A DNA stretch of 64,000 bases, taken from NCBI GenBank assembly GCA_913060695.1, contig CAJXUA010000008.1:1-64000 (forward strand), given 5' to 3'. The position numbers and the translations under genes are program-made. This document shows positions 53,601 to 60,953 of the stretch, one piece after another. Origin of the DNA: an uncultured Gammaproteobacteria bacterium (GTDB lineage Bacteria; Pseudomonadota; Gammaproteobacteria; Pseudomonadales; Pseudohongiellaceae). The notes beneath the pieces were generated by a model that worked only from the letters and a program-made list of their open reading frames with translations, ran no database searches and was not told the origin of the DNA. How positions within the stretch are numbered: position 1 is the first letter of the stretch; every line of letters starts with the position of its first letter.

Positions 53601-54376
53601 CCGGTGCGCAGACTATCGACGGGGTGGGGCTCCAAACAGTTACTGCCAACGTTAACGCTGCCGGCGATCAAACGATCGGGACAACGAACAGTGGCAACCT
53701 GACGTCGGTAACTGCCACAATTCTCGGTACAGGTGCTCAGACGATTAAGAGCACCAGTAACAGTAATGTCACCATTGTGGCGAATGCGGCAGACGGCGCG
53801 CAGACGATTACGACTGCGGGTGGTAATGACAAAGTAACAACAACTGGTGCCGTTGGACAGAGCGCGACTATCAGCACAGGCGCAGGTAATGACACGATTA
53901 TCTCCGGCCTAGGCAGCGACCTGATCACTCCCGGAACCGGTACTGACACTATCACTGGTGGTGGCGGTGTTGACACATTCCAGTTCGGCACCGATGGCTC
54001 GCTCGTAGCCGCGATGGATATTATCACCGACTTCAACACCTCCGGTGCGGATGTCATAAAATTTGGTGCGGGTACCTCGGTACTGCTGACGGCAGATCTC
54101 ACAGCACTCGTTGCGGGCACTAACGTCAACACCGCTGCCGGCGGACTGATCAGTTTCCACGCGTCAGATAATACCTTTAACCTGAAAGTCGCCGCCATTC
54201 AGGCGGATCTTCAGCTTGATGCTGCTGGCTCGGTCGCGATGTTTGTCGATGGTGGCAACACCTATGTCTACTACGCAGGTATAGCCATCGGTAATGCGGA
54301 CGATCAACTGATTCAGTTGACTGGTATCACCACGCTCACCACAATGATCGGTGGTGCTTCTTTGACGATCTCTTAA
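50621..54376 (+). CDS. Large S-layer/RTX-like secreted protein
   Basis: 1251 residues, no cysteine, rich in Ala, Thr, Gly, Ser and Asn. No Sec signal. Order: an RsaA-like N-terminus (MPVTSAQQDLNLQKLY), an EF-hand-like ADTNNDGMVSPGE near residue 195 followed by a V-x-PFTTL segment typical of large adhesins, an Ala-rich helical stretch (about 340-500), a first Ig-like domain (about 510-603), two tandem duplicated Ig-like domains (about 606-720 and 724-836), a Thr-rich beta region with INETLSGTAANDIFIGT, RTX-like nonapeptides (GAGNDTIISGLGSDLITPGTG, about 1086-1120), and an uncleaved C-terminal type I secretion signal ending TGITTLTTMIGGASLTIS. The C-terminus resembles Caulobacter RsaA. Probably an S-layer or biofilm matrix protein; no type I secretion genes are in the window. 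Confidence 0.75.
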   Translation: MPVTSAQQDLNLQKLYILGTGSAANSTEMASFNSMVSASGGSVSIANAVNQYINSLVATQGVVSTIQAIAKNGFGVTLTNAEAQQTITDLTGAGIDSGYKLLDYLSTLDGNYGGTLNNRAEAASSFLDTLSASDKSANFTGAAVTTAVRNMLQNIDGTSASLANANSGFNALSANLSATGITGTVDHFLSGSIVFADTNNDGMVSPGEWTSLTASNGTFVLPNSVTAKNVIVYGGNDLMTGNAFQGQLSASAGSTVVNPFTTLIQSMVNSGLAGTVLDATNAIKSAFSLPATINLMSYNPLTVLANGSATAAEKSAALKVQVASEQISTVIIHGANVADIVSPGATLQSAAAAVTVALAKAVIDASHSTGGTINLAASTTVEQIMQAAFNETGATITSAQISQIAHVTAANNAAAAAATSITQLAQAADVAQGSATNALIAGANSNNFGSADSGFSGSSLTTAIDAATVGSIAPGVLLPPTAAQNTAADTAAAGAAAAALAAPIATLTYSIDSGASSTTASVRDANTLRIVATFDKAVSDGTPTITINNGILVAVTAMTKTDSTHYFYDLNVPAGDIAAATVTIGGAKDATSNTISAAPNNAVFAVDNTAPSVPTAVTLAPVGGNVVANTLNGTNTNMTATATITAGQATGGSAVLKVGATTIATDSSILAGDTSVTFTLGKTTSAALQAAVTAGGVVTVTLSDKAGNTSVSAVGNPTLAVAYTSPSAPTGLTLTTVGGTVIPNTLNSTNTNLTAVATITAGQATGGSAVLKIGSTTIKTDATILIGDTSVSFDLSTADNAALQAAVAAGGVATVTLIDSSGNQSVSAANPTLAVDYQGQLISLTATINETLSGTAANDIFIGTYGNGAGPYTFHTGDILNGLGGTGDTLYITTGAEASTPPDNLWLSKTNFEKVFLNSIGNGAQVVTTGAAFEAAFATNGVDLSVQTLLGAIDITMTTFTGTANITTTTIGAGAHTITTGSGVSTVNAIAKAAGAQTIDGVGLQTVTANVNAAGDQTIGTTNSGNLTSVTATILGTGAQTIKSTSNSNVTIVANAADGAQTITTAGGNDKVTTTGAVGQSATISTGAGNDTIISGLGSDLITPGTGTDTITGGGGVDTFQFGTDGSLVAAMDIITDFNTSGADVIKFGAGTSVLLTADLTALVAGTNVNTAAGGLISFHASDNTFNLKVAAIQADLQLDAAGSVAMFVDGGNTYVYYAGIAIGNADDQLIQLTGITTLTTMIGGASLTIS

Positions 54377-54410
54377 GAGAGTCAAGGTAATGTAAGTAAA
54401 GATTAAGCTG

Positions 54411-54445
54411 CTATCGTTCGGACACGATCCTTGTTCGAACGATAG
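54411..54445 (+). terminator. Stable hairpin after the S-layer-like gene
   Basis: CTATCGTTCG at 54411-54420 pairs perfectly with CGAACGATAG at 54436-54445, and AAGCTG/AAAGCTT flanks add more pairing. No T run follows, so it may act as a 3' stabiliser rather than a true terminator. It lies 35 bp after the stop codon. Confidence 0.5.
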
Positions 54446-54671
54446 AAAGCTTAAATAGGTACCCGAAGAATCTTCCTCGCTAGAAACAGTGCTGCGAGCT
54501 ATTAACAAACTAAGTTGCGCCTAGGTTGATGAACATCACATCAACTTCAATTCGGGTGGGCTTAGCACACTCTAAAGTTACCGCGGTTCCAACTCTGTTT
54601 GTCTCAAATATGTTTAAGCCCCAGTAAAGATGGGTTAGCTTGCTAGCTGCATTTAATGGGAGGGGCTCTTC

Positions 54672-55715
54672 ATGCAAAAATCAGGTTTAAACTCACTATT
54701 CAATAAATCCTTAACGTTTCTCGTGTTCACCGTAGCTGCACATTCCAGCTTCGCCGCAGACCTGCTTGGCGTGGCCTGCGAATCGCCGCCGCCGATGCAC
54801 TGTGAGGCTGGAGACTGCGCGGCAAAAGTAGCGGCCAGTGGCAATGCCACAGAAACCGTTAGCGGGCGTCAATTTTTCCTCGATTATCCATGCGACTTGC
54901 AGCCAGACGAGCAGGTGATCTTAATCCTGAATCTACACGGCGCAGGCTCTATCGGTAATTGGCAGCGTCACTACTTCCCTGCGATGGACTACAAAGAGAA
55001 ATACCGCCTCGTAATTGCCACGCCCACCGCGAATGGTTCTGCCTCTATGGGCAGCGGACCCGGCGTGCGGATGTGGATGCCAGATAATGACGATACCTAT
55101 CTGCAAAACGTGACCAACGAGGTTATCGCTGCAGTAGGGCCGCAGCGCATTAAGTCCTTCTGGTTAGCGGGGCACAGTCAGGGCGGCATGACCTCGCGCC
55201 GGCTGGTGTGCAACGATTTCTTCGGTAGCAAGGTAGACGGCATGTTAAGCCTCTCAGGTGGCCGCATCGGCCAGGCCCCAGTGGTACCGCGCTTCGGCCC
55301 ACCACTCGCCGATGGCTCGCCACCCCCAGCGCGTGATCGATCCAGTGCGCAGGAGACGCTGCCAAGCTGTGATATTTCCCACATCTTCGCCATAGGCGAA
55401 CACGAGATCGTCGAGCTACCGAGCGACAGTCCTTGGGCTGAAAAATACCATTGTGAGGCGCGCACAACGACTGCCGTTGTGGATGTTAAGGCGGGCTGGG
55501 TTTCCGACAGTGGGCGCTCGGGCTACCCTGTGTGGGGCATGGCGGCACGGCCTGGCACCGCGCAGATCTATCAATACCCTAGCTGTGACGACGCCCGGGT
55601 AGTGGCAGACGTAGTCCGCATCGACAAGGGACACACAGAGGGCTTGGAGCCAGAGGTAACGCAGCGGATCTTGGAACTTATTGTCGCGGCACCGGGCGGC
55701 AAGCTGCAGCGCTAA
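54672..55715 (+). CDS. Exported PHB-depolymerase/feruloyl esterase-like alpha/beta hydrolase
   Basis: 347 residues with signal peptide (to about residue 28, SSFAADLL). It has the oxyanion part LNLHGAGSIGNW, the nucleophile elbow GHSQGGM (Ser near residue 169), and a late His in DKGHTEG as probable triad member. This is the LpqC/PHB depolymerase-like esterase family, acting on polyesters, acetylated or feruloylated sugars outside the cytoplasm. Six or so cysteines in the mature part may form disulfides. The ATG follows a GGGAGGGG ribosome site. Substrate not determined. Confidence 0.85.
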   Translation: MQKSGLNSLFNKSLTFLVFTVAAHSSFAADLLGVACESPPPMHCEAGDCAAKVAASGNATETVSGRQFFLDYPCDLQPDEQVILILNLHGAGSIGNWQRHYFPAMDYKEKYRLVIATPTANGSASMGSGPGVRMWMPDNDDTYLQNVTNEVIAAVGPQRIKSFWLAGHSQGGMTSRRLVCNDFFGSKVDGMLSLSGGRIGQAPVVPRFGPPLADGSPPPARDRSSAQETLPSCDISHIFAIGEHEIVELPSDSPWAEKYHCEARTTTAVVDVKAGWVSDSGRSGYPVWGMAARPGTAQIYQYPSCDDARVVADVVRIDKGHTEGLEPEVTQRILELIVAAPGGKLQR

Positions 55716-56079
55716 TCCAGCGCACTCACGACTCAGGGACATGTTTTTACAAGTAACAGTGGCTGCGCTCAAGGAAGAGCATGGCCAATAGTCGCTGCCG
55801 TAAGCAGTGGTGCTATTCAGCTAAGATTACCTCCGCACTCCTCGCGTCAACGCCTATACGCATCTCGCGTAACTCTTACCCATAGTTTGCAAAAACTACA
55901 CAAATTAGATTCTAAGCGAATGCGGTTTACATGGCATTTTTTCCGGTAATGTGGTACTAAGTAGCTGAATAGAAAGCCAAAATCATTTTCTATTGCCGCG
56001 CTGGCACACCACTTGCTCTCTCTATCTTGAGCGCGGCAGAAAGCCGACTCTTATCCACCATTTTTATAAGGAAATTACT
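55716..56079. other. Spacer before the YqjD-like operon
   Basis: 364 bp with no gene. A possible promoter is TTTACA (55926-55931) with TAATGT (55948-55953), spaced 16 bp, ahead of the YqjD-like gene. The AAGGAA ribosome site lies at 56069-56074. Confidence 0.3.
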
Positions 56080-56382
56080 ATGCCAACTGCAAAGAAAGCT
56101 GAAGCGGAAACAAAAAAGGCCCCCTTTACTGAGAAAGCGCAGGCTGCTGCCCACGACACTATCGACAAGGCCGCTGCAAAAGCCAGCGCAGCGGAAGAGC
56201 ATCTTCGCGAAGCGGTAGAAAACTCTGGCGACAATATCGCCGACAAGAAGGCCGCGTTGGAATTGGAGATGACGACCGCCGCAGATCAGGCGCGCAAGTA
56301 CATCGTCGAGAATCCCCTAGCTGCCGCCGGTATTGCGTTTACCGCAGGCTTGTTGATTACCTCTTTGTTTGGCAGACGGTAA
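56080..56382 (+). CDS. ElaB/YqjD/DUF883 family protein
   Basis: 100 residues. A charged, Ala/Lys/Glu-rich helix ends in one C-terminal membrane segment (NPLAAAGIAFTAGLLITSLFGRR), the DUF883 signature. E. coli YqjD binds ribosomes and anchors them to the inner membrane in stationary phase. ATG 56080 follows AAGGAA; the frame open to 55993 is not plausible. It heads a YqjD-YqjE-small protein operon. Confidence 0.9.
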   Translation: MPTAKKAEAETKKAPFTEKAQAAAHDTIDKAAAKASAAEEHLREAVENSGDNIADKKAALELEMTTAADQARKYIVENPLAAAGIAFTAGLLITSLFGRR

Positions 56383-56390
56383 TTTTGGCT

Positions 56391-56852
56391 ATGGGCCAAG
56401 AGCAGGAAGAGCAAAATAGCGCAGCGGACGAAGATGTGGGGAGCAGTGTAGTAGCTGCTCTCTCCGCGTCTGTGTCGCGCATTCTTGGGCGCTATCGCGA
56501 GCAATGGGATACCAGTAAACAGATGCTGGGGGTCGAGTGGGAGTTAACTCTCAAGAGCCTGTGGCTTGCCCTAGTGTTCATCATCGTCTTCATGAGTGTC
56601 GTAGTGGTCACATGGCTGGGTATTAATGCCTTGCTGGCCTATGGCTTGTTCCTCTTAGCTACGCCAATCTGGGGCATCATCCTGGCGATCCTAGTGCTGC
56701 ACATACTCGCAATCGTGGTGCTCATTCGAACCATTCGCGGCTTGTTTAAAGAAGTTGGGTTTAGTAGAAGCCTTGCTGTGTTCGGCAATATTGATGCTGA
56801 GCAAACACAAGCGGGCGACGCGCCCTTGCCCACTGCGCCTGGAGGCGTGTAA
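56391..56852 (+). CDS. YqjE/phage-holin-like membrane protein
   Basis: 153 residues with two adjacent transmembrane helices (LWLALVFIIVFMSVVVVTWLGI and YGLFLLATPIWGIILAILVLHIL, each trimmed) between amphipathic ends. This is the YqjE/Phage_holin_3_6 layout found next to YqjD. ATG 56391 is used rather than TTG 56385. Its stop TAATG overlaps the next gene. Confidence 0.88.
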   Translation: MGQEQEEQNSAADEDVGSSVVAALSASVSRILGRYREQWDTSKQMLGVEWELTLKSLWLALVFIIVFMSVVVVTWLGINALLAYGLFLLATPIWGIILAILVLHILAIVVLIRTIRGLFKEVGFSRSLAVFGNIDAEQTQAGDAPLPTAPGGV

Positions 56853-57136
56853 TGCTACACAAATTCCTATTGAAGAAAGAGCATGCCAATCTCGCTGAGC
56901 TTGAGAACAAGCGCGCTAGGACTTGGTGCATTATCAAGGCGGAACAAGCGGCGTTGAAGCAGGAAACGATGCGTGGCTTGGGTACTGGCGAGGGCTTGCT
57001 GATAAGCTTTGTCGCGGGCTGTGCCGCTAGCCTCACCGTTAAGCATGGTGGTAAAGCCCTTAGTCTAAGACGCTTCCCACTGTCACAGGTTCTGGGCTTA
57101 GTAAGTCTTTTCACTCAACTCAAGGGCAACGACTAG
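56852..57136 (+). CDS. Small YqjK-position protein, unrecognised
   Basis: 94 residues. A basic, charged N-terminal half (KKEHANLAELENKRARTW) and a hydrophobic patch (LLISFVAGCAASLTV). It sits in the place of yqjK in the E. coli yqjCDEK cluster and is coupled by a TAATG overlap to the YqjE-like gene, but sequence likeness to YqjK is weak by eye. Confidence 0.75.
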   Translation: MLHKFLLKKEHANLAELENKRARTWCIIKAEQAALKQETMRGLGTGEGLLISFVAGCAASLTVKHGGKALSLRRFPLSQVLGLVSLFTQLKGND

Positions 57137-57179
57137 CAGCGCCTTCTCCAAATCCCTTTTACTCACGCTTGTCTTCTTA

Positions 57180-58232
57180 CTATTCGTAATAGCGACTAGT
57201 CTTGTACTGAGCAATTGCAGCGGCGCCTAACACACCTATTGCCGCTGTCACGGGCACGGCTAGCAGCATGCCCACTATTCCAAACAGGCTACCGCCTGCC
57301 AATAGTGCAAACAATATCCACAGTGGGTGCAGCCCTACGCTGTCGCCGATCACCTTGGGGCTGATGAAGTTGCCTTCGAGGAACTGGCCGAACATGAAGA
57401 TTGCGGCGATTAGTGCCACATAAGTAAACTCCCCCGTTTGCAACCACGCCACTATTACGCCCACTAGCAAACCGACGATGGAGCCGAAAAGGGGAATGAT
57501 GGAGAGCAGCCCAGCCACAACGCCGATGAGGAAGCCATAGCGCAAACCTGCGACAGAGAGGGCAATGGCATACACAATGCCCAGTATTAGCGCTACCAGA
57601 AGCTGGCCGCGTATAAACCCTGCGATCTTATAGTCGATTCTATCGCACAGCTCTTTGGTCGCGTCATAGTTATGCCGAGGTAGAAGGCCATAGACCCACT
57701 GTGTTAGGTTCTGCCACTCGATCAGCATGAAAAATGCGACTAGAGGCGTCACTACCAAGAAGGTGAAGAAGCTGATTAATGCGATGCCACCATTGAGTAT
57801 ACTCTCGAGCAGCGCAGAGCTTGCTCCGAGCGCGCCGCTGATGTTGTCTTTAATGGCGTCACGTATATTTTCATCTAGATTCTCTTCGTCGACATTGCGC
57901 TCTACTATCTCGACATAGGGTTGCATGCGGTCCCAGAGCGAGTCGATGTAGCGAGGGGCCGTTTCCGCCAAGTCCATGGTTTCTTTGTAGAGTGGGGGAA
58001 TGGTCAGGATTGCTAATACGGTGATTAGCACGCCGAAAAGAACAAGAATAATTAAGGCCGCTGGCGTGCGTGGAATACTGTGTTTGCCCATGCGTACCAT
58101 GAGCGGGTTGAGTAGATAGGCGATTGTGATGCCGACGATAAACGGCAGGAGCACGCCGCTGAATAGCCATACGAATAGAAAAAGTGCAGCCGCAATGGCT
58201 AGCCAAAATATCGCTTGATCCCTGAGTTTCAT
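57180..58232 (-). CDS. AI-2E family transporter (PerM/YdiK-like)
   Basis: 350 residues, about eight helices. The family features are LLPFIVGITIAYLLNPLM near residue 30, a long extracytoplasmic helical part, then GYAIALSVAGLRYGFLIGVVAGLLSIIPLFGS-like and LEGNFISPKVIGDSVGLHPLWILFAL. These proteins export various solutes, including Na+ or autoinducer-2 in some species. The PLDc_N protein is 71 bp upstream on the same strand and may be co-transcribed. Confidence 0.93.
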   Translation of the reverse strand: MKLRDQAIFWLAIAAALFLFVWLFSGVLLPFIVGITIAYLLNPLMVRMGKHSIPRTPAALIILVLFGVLITVLAILTIPPLYKETMDLAETAPRYIDSLWDRMQPYVEIVERNVDEENLDENIRDAIKDNISGALGASSALLESILNGGIALISFFTFLVVTPLVAFFMLIEWQNLTQWVYGLLPRHNYDATKELCDRIDYKIAGFIRGQLLVALILGIVYAIALSVAGLRYGFLIGVVAGLLSIIPLFGSIVGLLVGVIVAWLQTGEFTYVALIAAIFMFGQFLEGNFISPKVIGDSVGLHPLWILFALLAGGSLFGIVGMLLAVPVTAAIGVLGAAAIAQYKTSRYYE

Positions 58233-58303
58233 ATCGACATAAGTCCCTTTGGCATGAGTTTAGCTCTATCCGAGCGGCTGCGGGTTCACGTAAAAGTCCT
58301 TCG

Positions 58304-58471
58304 TCACTTCGGACCGGCTAGCCACCATACGATCAAGCCAATGACTGGCAAGAATAAGATGACAAGAATCCAAACGAGTTTCTTCAAGGTGCTTGCACGG
58401 CTCTCAACAATCTTCAGGATCGCGAAGATATCGAAAACCAAAACGATAAATCCTAATAGTCCGTATTCCAT
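58304..58471 (-). CDS. PLDc_N family small membrane protein
   Basis: A 55-residue protein: MEYGLLGFIVLVFDIFAIL then a short basic loop and the second helix LVWILVILFLPVIGLIVWWL, ending AGPK. This is the phospholipase D nuclease N-terminal (PLDc_N) two-helix module that often stands alone. A CTTAAGGAGAGGACAGGCAC leader gives a good ribosome site. The stop is TGA at 58304-58306. It lies 71 bp before the AI-2E gene. Confidence 0.88.
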   Translation of the reverse strand: MEYGLLGFIVLVFDIFAILKIVESRASTLKKLVWILVILFLPVIGLIVWWLAGPK

Positions 58472-58626
58472 GTGCCTGTCCTCTCCTTAAGTAATGCCTA
58501 ATTTTGTGTGACTAAATAGATACAGCAAACTCTATGCCAGCCGCATGAATGCTTGTTTCTTGGGGGTTCTGTTGGGTTCCTGTAGAAAATGCCGGAGCGC
58601 AATGGGTAACAATTACACTGCGAGTG

Positions 58627-58655
58627 TAAAAACACCCACTTTAGGAGTAGTGGGT
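58627..58655 (+). terminator. Hairpin, plus-strand terminator-like
   Basis: CACCCACT pairs with AGTGGGTG, followed by CTTTCTTG. It may terminate a plus-strand message, although no plus-strand gene precedes it within 1 kb. Confidence 0.45.
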
Positions 58656-58668
58656 GCTTTCTTGATAA

Positions 58669-58703
58669 AAAAGCCCGCGTGTCCTTGCAAGAGCGCGGGC
58701 TAA
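58669..58703 (-). terminator. Rho-independent terminator, minus strand
   Basis: AGCCCGCG pairs with CGCGGGCT and, read on the minus strand, is followed by TTTTTT. It lies about 140 bp downstream of the 24-codon gene at 58845-58919 on that strand. Confidence 0.85.
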
Positions 58704-58844
58704 AAAGACAGTTTGGGTTCTAGGTCGTCACTGTTGTTCGGTCTAGATCCCTAAAAATGAGGAGAGTGACGCAACAATAGCAAGGCTTGTGCGCGCCAAC
58801 TGTTCGCTTGCGCACACAAGAAAAATAAATAATGAGAAAAGTGT

Positions 58845-58919
58845 TTAGGCTAGCTTTTCCCTAAGTGTGGCAGCGTACCGAACTACATTGTGAAGAAGTG
58901 TACTTTTGTTCTTCTTCAT
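58845..58919 (-). CDS. 24-residue small protein with ideal ribosome site
   Basis: A 24-codon frame with ATG at 58917-58919 and stop TAA at 58845-58847. The GAGGAG ribosome site at 58925-58930 is 5 nt from the ATG, as good as any in the window. The peptide is basic (starts MKKNKSTLLHNVVRYAATL, ends REKLA), without membrane segment. About 140 nt further on the same strand is a strong terminator, so the transcript of about 250 nt would be a dual mRNA/sRNA candidate. I do not recognise the family. Confidence 0.55.
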   Translation of the reverse strand: MKKNKSTLLHNVVRYAATLREKLA

Positions 58920-59027
58920 ATTGACTCCTCGGTCAATTGAAACGAATTAGAATAATCCATGCACGATTAGGCCGGCATTATGGTCGATTTCTCGTGGCCC
59001 ACCGAAGTACCCACCTAGGAAACTCAC

Positions 59028-59417
59028 ATGAATATGCATATAAAAGGATTGCAGCAAGGCTTTCTCTTGCTGATCGCTATTGCCGGTCTTGCCGCCTGCG
59101 CCTCGGCACCCGTGCCACCAACCAACGAGTTACAGGCCGCAGAGCTTGCCATTGCTAGTGCGGAACAAGATCAGGTAGCAGACTATGCTTTGCCGGAACT
59201 CAATGATGCGCGAAAGAATCTTGATGCGGCACGCGTAGCAGTAAGCAATGAAGACATGGTGCTGGCAACGTATCTCGCAACCGAGTCTGCAGCTAATGCA
59301 CAACTAGCTTCTGCGCGCACACAGATGTTGAAGGCCCAGGCAGTGAATGAAGAAATGCAGAAGAGTATCGACACCTTAAAAATGGAACTACAACGTACTT
59401 CAGGAGCAAGCCAGTGA
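59028..59417 (+). CDS. DUF4398 lipoprotein
   Basis: 129 residues. Signal with lipobox LAAC near residue 25. The mature part is helical, with LQAAELAIASAEQDQVADYALPELNDARKNLDAARVAV typical of DUF4398, which is found beside OmpA-like proteins. Its stop overlaps the OmpA-like gene's GTG start, so the two are coupled. Role probably in the outer membrane or peptidoglycan interface. Confidence 0.88.
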   Translation: MNMHIKGLQQGFLLLIAIAGLAACASAPVPPTNELQAAELAIASAEQDQVADYALPELNDARKNLDAARVAVSNEDMVLATYLATESAANAQLASARTQMLKAQAVNEEMQKSIDTLKMELQRTSGASQ

Positions 59418-60382
59418 ATATGACAATGAATAGTATGAAGAAATTAGGCGTGCTTGCGACTGCTACTTTGTTACTAGCTGCTTGCGCTACTTCCGCGAGA
59501 ATCCCAGAGGGGGCGGTTGCCGCACGTCAGAATTTGACCCAACTTAAGGGAGATGCTCAGCTTACCGGCCTCGCTCCTGTTGAAATTCAGGCGGCGGAGT
59601 TGGCTGTCGTTGCGGCGGAGCAGCCGGAGCGTGACCAAGTGCTTAGTAATCATCTTGTGCTGATCGCCGATCGTAAGGTAGAGACCGCAAGACTGTGGGC
59701 GCAAAGTCGCTATTTTGAGCAGCAGCGAGAGGAATTGAATAGAGACAGTGAGCAAGCACGCCTTGATGCTCGTACGCAAGAGGCTGAACTCGCACGTCAG
59801 CAGACTCGAAGCGCGCAGAACGACACTGCTATAGCGAGGAACCAAGCGAGTGCCGCCCGCAACGATGCGGCCGTGGCACGCAATGATGCAACACGTGCTC
59901 AAGGCGCTGCGGTAGTAGCGCGCGACCAAGCTAGTAGTGCGCAGCGCGATGCGGACGAGGCAAGGATGGAAACCGAGCAGCTGGCCCGACTAATCACCGA
60001 GCTCAACGCGCGCAATACAGACCGCGGTCTCGTAGTCACCCTTGGCGATGTGCTATTTGCCACTGGCGAATCCACTATAGTAGGGGCCAACAACAGCAAT
60101 CTTTCTAGATTAGCTGTGTTCCTCAATGAGTATGAGGACCGCACTGTGACGATAGAAGGGCATACCGATAGCGTTGGCGCAGAGAACTCGAACATGAGCC
60201 TCTCGCAGAGCCGTGCAGATTCCGTAAAGAATTATCTGGTTCGCGAAGGCATTGCCGGTAGTCGTCTAAGCGCTATGGGGCTTGGAGAGGGTTCGCCAAT
60301 CTCCAACAATGCTACGGCCACAGGGCGTCAACAGAACCGCCGGGTAGAGGTCATTATCGCACCTGTAATGTCGGTGAATTAA
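59414..60382 (+). CDS. OmpA-like lipoprotein with coiled-coil
   Basis: 322 residues. A lipobox LLAAC lies near residue 24. The N-terminal part is DUF4398-like (IQAAELAVVAAEQPERDQV), followed by a long coiled-coil made of 7-8-residue repeats (ARNDAAVARNDATRAQGAA and relatives, about 110-190), then an OmpA C-terminal domain (GDVLFATGESTIV, TIEGHTDSVGAENSNM, RRVEVIIAP) that binds peptidoglycan. GTG 59414 has GGAG 7 nt upstream; later ATGs are possible. The pair with the DUF4398 gene links outer membrane and cell wall. Confidence 0.9.
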   Translation: MNMTMNSMKKLGVLATATLLLAACATSARIPEGAVAARQNLTQLKGDAQLTGLAPVEIQAAELAVVAAEQPERDQVLSNHLVLIADRKVETARLWAQSRYFEQQREELNRDSEQARLDARTQEAELARQQTRSAQNDTAIARNQASAARNDAAVARNDATRAQGAAVVARDQASSAQRDADEARMETEQLARLITELNARNTDRGLVVTLGDVLFATGESTIVGANNSNLSRLAVFLNEYEDRTVTIEGHTDSVGAENSNMSLSQSRADSVKNYLVREGIAGSRLSAMGLGEGSPISNNATATGRQQNRRVEVIIAPVMSVN

Positions 60383-60464
60383 ACCTTAGTGAGGCTCGAT
60401 GCTGGCATCGGAAATGATGGCGTCAGCATCGATTCTAATTATCTAATTCAACAAGGGAATTCAA

Positions 60465-60929
60465 ATGGCTTTTAAATCGATCTTTAGTAAATCGATCTTC
60501 GCATTCGCAATCTGTGTAGCGACGGGCTCTGGCGTGGCACTAGCGGCCAGTGCCGGAAATGCTGCCGAAAAAGACGAAGATAAACACAAGCACAATAGTT
60601 CCCTCAATAAGAGTGGCCCAAGCCATTTCGATGATGAGCGCAGGGAACTAGTTGGCAGTTATTACAAAACTAAGCAGGGGCCTAAGGGGTGCCCGCCAGG
60701 GTTGGCGAAAAAAGGCAATGGCTGTTTGCCGCCAGGGCAGGCGAAGAAGTGGCAGTTAGGCCATGCTCTGCAGGCAAATACTCCCTATCAATCAGTTCCT
60801 CAAGAAGTGCTGAGGCTGCTAGGGAAACCGCCAGCGGGTGAACACTATGGCATGATCGACGAAGATATCTTGTTGCTAGCAGACGTCACTGAACTAGTGC
60901 TAGAGGTCATTCTAGGGCCAGGTCAGTAG
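60465..60929 (+). CDS. CigR/RcnB-like exported protein
   Basis: 154 residues with signal peptide (to about residue 28). The diagnostic GCPPGLAKKGNGCLPPGQAKK-like stretch near residue 75-95 and the late MIDEDILLLAD are features of the anti-virulence regulator CigR/RcnB-like periplasmic family. A basic and acidic mature N-terminus (KDEDKHKHNSS) could bind metal. Function outside Salmonella is unknown. AAGGGA precedes the ATG. Confidence 0.82.
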   Translation: MAFKSIFSKSIFAFAICVATGSGVALAASAGNAAEKDEDKHKHNSSLNKSGPSHFDDERRELVGSYYKTKQGPKGCPPGLAKKGNGCLPPGQAKKWQLGHALQANTPYQSVPQEVLRLLGKPPAGEHYGMIDEDILLLADVTELVLEVILGPGQ

Positions 60930-60953
60930 CAAGCAATAGATCGAGCAGTGGGG

